DNA of 56,431 bases from an uncultured Oscillibacter sp. (lineage in GTDB: Bacteria; Bacillota; Clostridia; Oscillospirales; Oscillospiraceae): the NCBI GenBank assembly GCA_947244595.1, contig CAMXKT010000003.1, positions 1-56,431 on the forward strand. Reading direction: 5' to 3'. How positions within the stretch are numbered: the first letter of the stretch is position 1; each line of letters starts with the position of its first letter. The position numbers and the translations under genes are program-made. Below, in pieces: positions 41,117 through 48,562 of this stretch. The notes below the pieces were generated by a model, which had not been told where the DNA came from, made no database searches, and saw only the letters and a program-made list of their open reading frames with translations.

Positions 41117-42040
41117 TTATCCTTTCACCAGAGAGGCGATCTCATCGGCGAAGTTCTCCTGCTTTTTCTCGATGCCCTCGCCCTTCTCAAAGCGGATAGC
41201 GTCCTTGAACTTGATCTCGCCGCCCAGTTCCTTGGCCGCGTGGGCGATATAGGCCTCCACGGTGCCCTCGAAGACGTCGGCCCGGACGGAGTCCTGCTGG
41301 AGCAGGCAGTTCTCGGCGTAGAACTTGTTCAGCTTGCCCATGACGATCTTCTCCCGGACCTGGGCGGGCTTGTTGGCCATTTTGGGGTCGTTCTCCATCT
41401 GGGCCAGCATGACCTTCTTCTCCTCGTCCAAAACCTCCTGGGTCACCTGGGCTTTGTCCCAGAAGCGGGGGTTCAGGGCGGCGATCTGCATGGCGATGTT
41501 TTTGCCCAGGTCCGTGACCTGCTCGGCGGAGAGGCTGGTCTCCAGGTTCACCAGCACGCCGATCTTGCCGCCGGCGTGGACGTAGGGCACGGACACGCCC
41601 TCAGCAAAGCGGGCGAAGCGGCGGACCTTGATGTTCTCGCCGATGACCAGGACCATTTCCTGCTGCTGCTGGGTGACGGTCAGGTCGGTGCCGTTGTACT
41701 TGCAGTTCATCAGAGCATCCAGGTCGGCGGGAGCCTCCTTGGCGGCCGTGGCGGCCACGCCCTTGACGAAGTCCACGAATTTCTCATTTTTGCCCACGAA
41801 GTCGGTTTCGGCGTTGACCTCGACCACCACGCCCACTCCGTCGATGACGGCGGCGTAGGCCATGCCCTCGGCGGCCACGCGGCCCGCCTTCTTCACGGAG
41901 GCGGCCATGCCCTTTTCCCGGAGCCACTCCACGGCCTTGTCCATGTCGCCGTCGGTGGCCACCAGGGCCTTTTTGCAGTCCATCATGCCCACGCCGGTCA
42001 TCTCGCGCAGGTTCTTTACATCAGCAGCGGTAAAAGCCAT
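41117..42040 (-). CDS. tsf: Translation elongation factor Ts
   Basis: Guanine-nucleotide exchange factor for EF-Tu. The 307-residue protein has the N-terminal UBA-like part (VKNLREMTGVGMMDCKKAL) and the core motif ETDFVGKNEKF near 79. GGAGG precedes the ATG. It lies directly downstream of rpsB, the standard bacterial order. Confidence 0.97.
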   Translation of the reverse strand: MAFTAADVKNLREMTGVGMMDCKKALVATDGDMDKAVEWLREKGMAASVKKAGRVAAEGMAYAAVIDGVGVVVEVNAETDFVGKNEKFVDFVKGVAATAAKEAPADLDALMNCKYNGTDLTVTQQQQEMVLVIGENIKVRRFARFAEGVSVPYVHAGGKIGVLVNLETSLSAEQVTDLGKNIAMQIAALNPRFWDKAQVTQEVLDEEKKVMLAQMENDPKMANKPAQVREKIVMGKLNKFYAENCLLQQDSVRADVFEGTVEAYIAHAAKELGGEIKFKDAIRFEKGEGIEKKQENFADEIASLVKG

Positions 42041-42078
42041 AATTGCTTTCCTCCAAATCTATTCGTATCGTCGTATGC

Positions 42079-42810
42079 TTACTCAGCGGCGGGAGCCTCG
42101 GCGGGTTCCTCGGTCTGCTCGCCCTGGCGGCCCTCCAGCACGGCGTTGGCCATGATGGAGGAGATCAGCTTGATGGCCCGGATGGCGTCGTCGTTGCCGG
42201 GGATCACATAGTCGATCTCGTCGGGGTCGCAGTTGGTGTCGGCGATGGCCACCACGGGGATGCCCAGCTTGTGGGCCTCGGCGATGGCGTTGCGCTCCTT
42301 CCGGGTGTCCACGATGAACAACGCGCCGGGGAGCTTCTTCATTTCCTTCACGCCGCCGAGATATTTCTCCAGCTTCGCGATCTCGCCCAGGTGCTTCATG
42401 ACTTCCTTCTTGGGCAGCATGTCGAAGGTGCCGTCCTCCTGCATGGCCTTGAGCTGGTTCAGCCGGTCCACGCGGGTGCGCATGGTCTTGAAGTTGGTCA
42501 TCATGCCGCCCAGCCACCGGGCGTTGACGTAGTACTGGCCGCAGCGGCCCGCCTCCTCGCGGATGGCGTCCTGGGCCTGCTTCTTGGTGCCCACGAACAG
42601 CAGGGACTGGCCGTTCTCGGAGAGCTGGCGGACGAAGTTGTACGCCTCCTCCAGCTTGCGGACGGTCTTCTGCAGGTCCACGATATAGATGCCGTTGCGC
42701 TCCGTGTAGATGTAGGGAGCCATCTTGGGGTTCCACCGGCGGGTCTGATGGCCGAAGTGGACGCCCGCCTCAAGCAGGGCCTTCATGGATACGACGCTGG
42801 AATTTGCCAT
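42079..42810 (-). CDS. rpsB: 30S ribosomal protein S2
   Basis: Ribosomal protein of the small subunit, 243 residues, with the family sequences [19 protein letters not shown] near 12, [14 protein letters not shown] and [12 protein letters not shown]. The C-terminus has an acidic Ala/Glu tail. The start at 42810 follows GGAGG. It forms an operon with tsf (38 nt apart). Confidence 0.97.
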   Translation of the reverse strand: MANSSVVSMKALLEAGVHFGHQTRRWNPKMAPYIYTERNGIYIVDLQKTVRKLEEAYNFVRQLSENGQSLLFVGTKKQAQDAIREEAGRCGQYYVNARWLGGMMTNFKTMRTRVDRLNQLKAMQEDGTFDMLPKKEVMKHLGEIAKLEKYLGGVKEMKKLPGALFIVDTRKERNAIAEAHKLGIPVVAIADTNCDPDEIDYVIPGNDDAIRAIKLISSIMANAVLEGRQGEQTEEPAEAPAAE

Positions 42811-42927
42811 TGTTTCTGTTCCTCCAATTTTTTTAGTTTGTACCTCCGGCGGCTTCATCCCTCCCGCCAATCCGGGGGAACTCTCTCCCCGGACACAGAC
42901 GAAAAGTCGACGCGCCGTGCGGAATGC
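42811..42927 (-). promoter_or_regulatory. rpsB leader, structured
   Basis: The mRNA leader of about 115 nt contains a CCGGGG/CCCCGG hairpin and a GGCGG/CCGCC stem just before the ribosome site. S2 leaders are autoregulatory in many bacteria; that role here is inferred. Confidence 0.45.
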
Positions 42928-42933
42928 TGAAAT

Positions 42934-42962
42934 ATCATACCACAGCAGTATTTCCAATGCAA
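42934..42962 (-). promoter_or_regulatory. Sigma-A promoter of rpsB-tsf
   Basis: On the minus strand TTGCAT and TATGAT are separated by 17 nt. Confidence 0.7.
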
Positions 42963-43007
42963 GAGGATTTTAACAGATTTCCGGAATTTTTTCCTGGGAA
43001 AAGGGCC

Positions 43008-44294
43008 TTACACCGGAGGCCGCTCCGCCGGGTTGTTGGTCCCCAGCTCCCCCCGGAAGGCCCGGGCCAAGATGGATTTTTTGACAAGGGGGATTTGGGC
43101 GAGGACAGCTTGGGCGGCGGCGAGGGCCCGGCGGTCTTCGCCGAGGAGGTTGTCGAGAATACGGACCAGCTCCTCTTGTTCCTCCTTTTTCGCGGGGAGC
43201 GTAACGGGCAGGGAGCAGACAATTTTCCGGTTGATCTTCGGCATGTTCCCGGAGGTCCCCACGGCGTTCCGCCTGAAATAATTGCGGGCGGCTTTCGTCT
43301 TCAAGTAATACGCCACGCACCAGGGGTCGAAAGAATCCGATGTTTGCAGCTTCATCATCAGATCGGGGTAGATATATTCGTGCTCCCCGCCGGTATAGAC
43401 CGCGCTCACACCCACCTTGTCAATGGAGTTGGCCCGCTGGAGCAGGATATCCCCCGGCTTGAGCCACAGGTGGGAGTCTTCCGGAATCTCCGCATCGATG
43501 TATTTAAAATATTCTCCTCGGAAGGTCCCCGATGTGGTCGCGGAAAGAATCAGGCTTTTGCAGCTGGTGGGATAAGAGACGGGTTTGGGAGAATAGCCGT
43601 TTCTGGGGATGTCTTCCAAAACGTCGGCCAGCCACCAATTTACCCAGGGATAGTTGGCCTGGCTGCGCTTTTTTCTCCAGCGCTCCGTCAGCTCTCCGGC
43701 AAAGGCCTTGTGGAGAATCACCGTCCGGCGGGACTCCGAGCCGTCAACAACCGCCTGCAGCTTTTCCGCCGCCTCGTCCAGCTTGGCGAAGAGGCTTTCG
43801 ACCCGCTGGACGATACGCCGCTGTTCCGGAAGGGGCGGAACAGGTATTTCATGCGATTTAATAATTTCCTGCGAAATGTTCGGCTGTGCCCCGCCTTTGC
43901 CCTTTCTGATAAAAGCTTCTTTCTGTGACCCCGCGTAGTGGAACAGATATTTATAGTCAATCATTGGTAGCGCCGTCGCACAGGCGCACGCTTGATTTGT
44001 TGCGGCTTCCACGCCCATAATTCCGGTCTTTCCAATCGTTGCGCCGTACATAGCAATCACAACTGTATGAGGCGGAAAAATCTTTGCGCTCGAATGTGCC
44101 ACCGCCTCCTCGGAAATATGCTCTTCCGTTTCGTAAATAAAGCCGTCGTTTAACTCTCCGGTTTTAATCCAGGAAATATTTCCAGTATAATACTCCGCCT
44201 TTTTTCTGGAAGGCGTTCCGCCGGAGCCCCATTTTGCGACTTGTCCTAAGCTTGCCCACCGCCAGTTTTCCGGTATCGGATAAAGCCCTTCCAT
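43008..44294 (-). CDS. Orphan type I restriction-modification specificity subunit (HsdS)
   Basis: A 428-residue DNA-recognition subunit with two target-recognition domains. TRD1 (about 1-150) includes WASLGQVAKWGSGGTPSRK and SWIKTGELNDG; a conserved central region (LPEQRRIVQRVESLFAKLDEA, about 160-190) follows; TRD2 (about 215-370) contains LKPGDILLQRANS; and the C-terminal repeat of the conserved region ends with ILARAFRGEL. No hsdM or hsdR gene is nearby. The coding sequence is visibly less GC-rich than its neighbours, suggesting transfer. It could still work with a distant methylase. The start at 44294 has GAGGGGG upstream. Confidence 0.9.
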   Translation of the reverse strand: MEGLYPIPENWRWASLGQVAKWGSGGTPSRKKAEYYTGNISWIKTGELNDGFIYETEEHISEEAVAHSSAKIFPPHTVVIAMYGATIGKTGIMGVEAATNQACACATALPMIDYKYLFHYAGSQKEAFIRKGKGGAQPNISQEIIKSHEIPVPPLPEQRRIVQRVESLFAKLDEAAEKLQAVVDGSESRRTVILHKAFAGELTERWRKKRSQANYPWVNWWLADVLEDIPRNGYSPKPVSYPTSCKSLILSATTSGTFRGEYFKYIDAEIPEDSHLWLKPGDILLQRANSIDKVGVSAVYTGGEHEYIYPDLMMKLQTSDSFDPWCVAYYLKTKAARNYFRRNAVGTSGNMPKINRKIVCSLPVTLPAKKEEQEELVRILDNLLGEDRRALAAAQAVLAQIPLVKKSILARAFRGELGTNNPAERPPV

Positions 44295-44377
44295 GCGCCC
44301 GCCCCCTCTCGTGCCTTGGAGAACATTATAGCAAACTCCGCCGGGGAGGGCAACGAAAAAAGGAACCCTTTCCCCGA

Positions 44378-44406
44378 TTGACATTTCCCCTCCGGGGAAG
44401 CATAAT
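44378..44406 (+). promoter_or_regulatory. Sigma-A promoter of the pyrophosphatase gene
   Basis: TTGACA and CATAAT separated by 17 nt, about 30 nt before the start codon. Confidence 0.65.
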
Positions 44407-44434
44407 GGAGTGAGAACGCGAAAGGAGCCTCCCT

Positions 44435-46048
44435 ATGGACACCATCTATATCACCGGGCACCGGAACCCGGACACGGACTCCGTCGTGGCCGCCATGGCC
44501 TACGCCGCCCTGCAGAACGCCTTGGGCAACCGGCAGTACCAGGCCGCCCGCCTGGGCCAGATCAGCGACGAGACCCAGATCGTCCTGGACCGCTTCGGCT
44601 TCCAGCCCCCCAGGCTCATCGACAATGTGCGCACCCAGGTCCGGGACCTGGACTACGACACGCCCCCCACCCTCTCCGCCGCCGCCACCGTCAGCCGGGG
44701 CTGGACGGCTATGCAGGGGGGCAAAATCTCCATCCTCCCCGTGGCCAACGAGGACGGGACCCTCTACGGCACCCTCTCCGCCGGAGACGTGGCCAACTAC
44801 GACATGACCACCGTCCACAACCCCCGGGTGGAGGACATCCCGGTTTACAACCTCATCTCTGTGCTGGAAGGGAAGCTCCTCCACGAGAGCGACGACACGC
44901 CGGACCTGGTCTCCGGCGAGGTGACCATCGCCCTGCCCGCCAGCCGGGAGAACCTGCTTTTCTCCAGCCCGGACAGCGTGGTCATCTGCGGCGACCAGCC
45001 GGACATGGTCCAGCGGGCCCTGGACCTCCAGGTGAACTGCGTGGTCATCTGCCAGGGGGAGGTGCCCCCGGAGCTTCTGGAGCGGGCGGGAAAAACCTGC
45101 GTCATCTCCACCCCCATCGACGCCTATCAGGCCCTGCGCCTCATCTTCCACGCCCTGCCCATCGCCCGGGTGTGCAAGAGCCAGGATCTGGTCTGCTTCC
45201 ATCTGGACGACTATATTGACGACGTGCAGAACGCCGTGCTGGAGAGCCGCTTCCGGGCTTACCCCATCTTGGATGAGGAGGAGAAGGTGGTCGGCATGCT
45301 GTCCCGCTTCCACCTGCTCCGCCCCCGGCGGAAACGGGTGGTCCTGGTGGACCACAACGAGAAGTCCCAGTCCGTCATCGGGCTGGACCAGGCGGATATC
45401 CTGGAGATCATCGACCACCACCGGCTGGCGGACATCCAGACGTCCAACCCCATCCACGTCCGGAACGAGGCCGTGGGCAGCACGAATACCATCATCGCGG
45501 AGATGTACCAGGAAAAGGGCCTGATGCCCACGGCCAAAATGGCGGGGCTCATGGCGGCGGCCATCGTGTCGGACACGGTCATGTTCAAGTCCCCCACCTG
45601 CACCCAGCGGGACATCGACATCGCCAACCGCATGGCCCGCATCGCCAGCGTCCGGCTGGAGGACCTGGGACAGGCCATCTTCTCCGCCGCCTGCGGGGAC
45701 GACAAGACCGCCGAGGCCATGCTCAAGACGGACTACAAGGAATTCCACATCGCCGGGCACAATCTGGCGGTGAGCCAGATCACCACCATGGACTCCGACC
45801 GGCTCCTCAAGCGGCTGGACGAGTTCCTGGCCATCATGACCGAGACCCGGGAGAAGCGGGGGCTCCAGAGCGTGGTGCTGATGATCACCGACGTGCTGCT
45901 GGAGGGGACGCAGCTCCTCTTCGTCGGCGACGAGGATACCATCCGGCAGGCCTTCGGCATCAAGGGGGAGGAGAATTTTGCCTTCCTGCCCAAGATCATG
46001 TCCCGGAAGAAGCAGGTGATTCCAATGCTGTCGGCCCTTTGGGGGTGA
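44435..46048 (+). CDS. Manganese-dependent inorganic pyrophosphatase with CBS/DRTGG domains
   Basis: Family II pyrophosphatase, 537 residues, hydrolysing pyrophosphate released by biosynthesis. The N-terminal DHH motifs are GHRNPDTDS (about 8-16) and, after the insert, LVDHNEKSQ and EIIDHHR (about 330); the C-terminal DHHA2-like part follows. The insert of about 230 residues (about 70-295) contains a CBS domain, a DRTGG-like domain and a second CBS domain, which in this subfamily bind adenine nucleotides and regulate activity. Confidence 0.94.
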   Translation: MDTIYITGHRNPDTDSVVAAMAYAALQNALGNRQYQAARLGQISDETQIVLDRFGFQPPRLIDNVRTQVRDLDYDTPPTLSAAATVSRGWTAMQGGKISILPVANEDGTLYGTLSAGDVANYDMTTVHNPRVEDIPVYNLISVLEGKLLHESDDTPDLVSGEVTIALPASRENLLFSSPDSVVICGDQPDMVQRALDLQVNCVVICQGEVPPELLERAGKTCVISTPIDAYQALRLIFHALPIARVCKSQDLVCFHLDDYIDDVQNAVLESRFRAYPILDEEEKVVGMLSRFHLLRPRRKRVVLVDHNEKSQSVIGLDQADILEIIDHHRLADIQTSNPIHVRNEAVGSTNTIIAEMYQEKGLMPTAKMAGLMAAAIVSDTVMFKSPTCTQRDIDIANRMARIASVRLEDLGQAIFSAACGDDKTAEAMLKTDYKEFHIAGHNLAVSQITTMDSDRLLKRLDEFLAIMTETREKRGLQSVVLMITDVLLEGTQLLFVGDEDTIRQAFGIKGEENFAFLPKIMSRKKQVIPMLSALWG

Positions 46049-46075
46049 TTTCCCCAGGCGGGGAAGGGGATGGTA

Positions 46076-46312
46076 CTCGCCCTTGCGGGCGGGGCGGATT
46101 GGCGGTCAGCGATGGCTGGTGCAATGCACCCCCCATTCTCTCTTTTGCGAAAAGAGAGAATGCGCCGTGCACGGTGGAAGAGAGAAAACGGGGGCGCGGA
46201 AGGAGTACAGACTGTTTGACACGCATGTCCCTACCCGCGGCGTGGTGCGGGCGGGGGTTTTGGAGGTTGATGCAAGGCCTGTCCGGCTATCCTCGCTGCC
46301 GCTAATCTGGCG
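46076..46312 (+). repeat. Structured intergenic repeat, copy C
   Basis: Same layout as copy A, but with an intact 13-bp hairpin CATTCTCTCTTTT/AAAAGAGAGAATG around a GCG loop, the CCGTGCACGG palindrome, the ACGCATGTCCCTACCCGCGG block, and the inner end CTGCCGCTAATCTGGCG. The outer end CTCGCCCTTGCGGGCGGGG matches copy B. The inner end lies 6 bp from the stop codon of the module 3 acidic-protein gene. Confidence 0.82.
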
Positions 46313-46318
46313 CTTGCG

Positions 46319-46567
46319 TCAGAACTGCGTCATGAGCTCCGCCATGAGCTGTGCGCCGAAACGGACGCCGGTGTAAAAGCCCTCCTCCGCCTTTTTGTCC
46401 GCTAGAGCTTCAATGCTGGGTATCAACGCCTCTTCCACTACCTTGTCCACGGCGCGGAGCTGGTTTTTGATTTTCTCTTCCTCCGCTGTTTTCGGCTCCT
46501 CCAGGTTGGAAAGTACCGGCAGAGAGGGAAGACTGTCATGGTATATTTCACTTAAAAAATCATGCAT
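46319..46567 (-). CDS. Small acidic protein of module 3
   Basis: An 82-residue, mostly helical protein beginning MHDFLSEIYHDSLPS and ending FYTGVRFGAQLMAELMTQF. The FLxxIY start and the GFYxGxRxGAQLM end are typical of the small clostridial proteins grouped as DUF6809; similarity to the module 1 and 2 proteins is weaker but the position and divergence from an XRE gene are the same. The start at 46567 follows GGAGT. Function is unknown. Confidence 0.78.
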   Translation of the reverse strand: MHDFLSEIYHDSLPSLPVLSNLEEPKTAEEEKIKNQLRAVDKVVEEALIPSIEALADKKAEEGFYTGVRFGAQLMAELMTQF

Positions 46568-46616
46568 GGAGAACACTCCTTCCAAAATCACGAAATGTGG
46601 GTTGCGTTAAGTATAT

Positions 46617-46631
46617 CCCACGATCCGTGGG
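46617..46631. promoter_or_regulatory. Candidate operator of module 3
   Basis: A perfect inverted repeat CCCACG-ATC-CGTGGG lies in the gap between the divergent acidic-protein and XRE genes, with a further GTGGG half-site upstream. It differs entirely from the module 1 and 2 sites. Confidence 0.55.
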
Positions 46632-46646
46632 CTGTCAAGAGGATTT

Positions 46647-46895
46647 ATGAGAACTGTAATTATTTTTAAGGATCGCTTAAAACAACTCCGACTACAAGCC
46701 AATCTCCAGCAAAAAGAGCTCGGGGCGCAGATAGGACTGAGTGCAAACGCCATCAGCATGATAGAGACCGGCAACCGAGAGACATCTTTTGAAAAGCTGG
46801 TTCAGCTGGCGGAGTATTTTCACGTCTCCACGGACTATCTGCTGGGCGTCACCGACGACCCCACTTGGCGGGGGCCGGAGGGAAACACGGACTGA
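46647..46895 (+). CDS. XRE-family helix-turn-helix regulator, module 3
   Basis: An 82-residue DNA-binding protein: LKQLRLQANLQQKELGAQIG, recognition region SANAISMIETGNRETS, then LVQLAEYFHVSTDYLLGVTD. It belongs to the Cro/CI family but is not especially close to the module 1 and 2 regulators. AAGAGGA precedes the ATG. Low GC compared with the flanking genes. It probably controls itself and the divergent acidic-protein gene. Confidence 0.88.
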   Translation: MRTVIIFKDRLKQLRLQANLQQKELGAQIGLSANAISMIETGNRETSFEKLVQLAEYFHVSTDYLLGVTDDPTWRGPEGNTD

Positions 46896-46922
46896 CGGAA
46901 GGTAAAAAAAGAGGCCCGAAGG

Positions 46923-47057
46923 GCCGCATACTTCCTTTTCTCTTTTGGACCGTGCACGGCCCGTTTTCTCTTTTCCTTCTGGAAGGAAAAGAGAGAATGG
47001 GGGGTGCAATGAACCAGCCATCGCTGGTATCCAATCCGCCCCGCGCGTCAGCGCCGG
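46923..47057 (-). repeat. Structured intergenic repeat, copy D (inverted, shortened)
   Basis: On the minus strand it begins CCGGCGCTGACGCGCGGGGCGG (as copy A), then the CCCCCCATT block, the CTCTTTTCCTTC/GAAGGAAAAGAG hairpin (as copy B) and CCGTGCACGG, but lacks the ACGCATGTCC and CTGCCGCTAA parts. It starts 27 bp after the XRE stop and ends 43 bp before the sigma-54 activator gene. Confidence 0.8.
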
Positions 47058-47100
47058 AAAAAACCTCCCCCTTTCGGGGGAAAAGTAAGGAGGCCCCGCC

Positions 47101-48516
47101 ATGCCCCAGGCATCAGACATCACCACCCTTTTTGACGACGACATCAACCTCCGGGGCCTCTTCGACATTTTGAGCCCCGAAAACAACCTGGTCCTGGCGG
47201 ACGACATGATGCTTTCCGACGCCAAGGGCGTCATCCTCCGGGTCAGCGAGAGCTACGAGAAGAACTTCGGCTTCGTCCACGACTCCATCGTGGGCCGCTC
47301 CGCCTTCGATTTGGAGGCCGACGGCACCTTCTCCCCCTGCGTCACCGCCGAGGTCATCCGCCAGCGGCGGAAAATCACCGCCACCCAGACCATCAACCAC
47401 GCCCACAAAAACGTCATGACCGTGGGGATCCCCCTGTTCGACAGCGCCGGGGAGCTGAAATTCGCCGTCTGCTTCAACACGGTGTCCATGGAGCAGATCA
47501 ACGCCATCCAGCGGAATTACCGCCACCTCCAGGACTCCCTGCAGCAGTACTCCCAGGAGATCGCGGAGCTGCGCACCCGGGCCACCTCCACCAGCCTGAT
47601 CTTCAAGAGCAGTTCCATGCAGCGCCTCTGGACGCTGATGCAGAATACGGCCAACACGAAAGCCAATATTCTCATCACCGGGGAAACGGGCGTTGGAAAA
47701 AGCGCCGTGGCCAAGGCCATCCACGCCATGAGCAGCTGGGCCGACGGGCCCTTCATCGAGGTGAACTGCGCGGTCCTCCACGAAAACCTCATCGAGTCCG
47801 AGCTCTTCGGCTATGAGAAGGGGGCCTTTACCGGGGCCGCCAGCGGGGGCAAGATCGGCAAGATCGAGCTGGCTCAGAACGGCACCCTCTTTCTGGACGA
47901 GATCGGCGAGCTGCCCCCCCACATCCAGTCCAAGCTTCTCCAGCTCATCCAGGAGAAGACCATCGAGCGCCTCTCCGGCAACAAGCGCATTGAGCTGGAC
48001 TTCCGCCTCCTGGTGGCTACAAATAGGAATCTGGAGGACGCGGTCCAACGGGGCCTCTTCCGCTCGGACCTCTTCTACCGGCTCAACGTCATCCGCATCC
48101 ACATCCCGCCCCTGCGGCAGCGGCGGGAGGACATCCTCCCCTTGGCCCACCAGTTTCTGGCCCGGTTCTGCGGAGAGTACGGCAAGGCCCTGACCTTCAG
48201 CCCCCGGCTTTTGACCTTCCTGGAGCGCTGTGACTGGCCCGGCAACGTCCGGCAGCTGGAAAACCTGGTGGAGCGCCTGGTCATTACCGTCCAGGATCCC
48301 ATCATCGACCTGGGCCACCTCCCCTCGGAATACGCCGTGGAATCCGCCGCTCCCGCCCCCGCCCAGGAGGGCACCTTGGCGGAGCGGATGGACGCCTACG
48401 AGGGACAGATCATCCGGGAGTCCTACCGCCGCTGGGGCACCACCGTGGCCGTCGGGAAGGAGCTGGGCATCTCCCAGGCCACGGCGGCCCGGAAGATCGC
48501 CAAGTACGTGAAGTAG
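47101..48516 (+). CDS. Sigma-54-dependent transcriptional activator with PAS domain
   Basis: A 471-residue enhancer-binding protein. An N-terminal PAS-like sensory domain (about 20-130, with LSDAKGVILRVSESYEKNFG), an AAA+ domain with GETGVGKS (about 195) and the sigma-54 contact loop GAFTGA (about 240), and a C-terminal Fis-type helix-turn-helix (GKELGISQATAARKIAKYV). It should open promoters bound by RNA polymerase with the RpoN encoded 46 nt downstream. Its signal and target genes are not visible. AAGGAGG precedes the ATG. Confidence 0.95.
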   Translation: MPQASDITTLFDDDINLRGLFDILSPENNLVLADDMMLSDAKGVILRVSESYEKNFGFVHDSIVGRSAFDLEADGTFSPCVTAEVIRQRRKITATQTINHAHKNVMTVGIPLFDSAGELKFAVCFNTVSMEQINAIQRNYRHLQDSLQQYSQEIAELRTRATSTSLIFKSSSMQRLWTLMQNTANTKANILITGETGVGKSAVAKAIHAMSSWADGPFIEVNCAVLHENLIESELFGYEKGAFTGAASGGKIGKIELAQNGTLFLDEIGELPPHIQSKLLQLIQEKTIERLSGNKRIELDFRLLVATNRNLEDAVQRGLFRSDLFYRLNVIRIHIPPLRQRREDILPLAHQFLARFCGEYGKALTFSPRLLTFLERCDWPGNVRQLENLVERLVITVQDPIIDLGHLPSEYAVESAAPAPAQEGTLAERMDAYEGQIIRESYRRWGTTVAVGKELGISQATAARKIAKYVK

Positions 48517-48562
48517 GGGCCGCCGTCCTGGGCGGCCCGCATCCCCTGACAGGAGGGCCTTT

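Noticed and set aside
2706..47057. Repeats A-D as integron attC sites or CRISPR repeats
   Set aside because: They are inverted rather than direct, contain no integrase core sites and have no spacer array.
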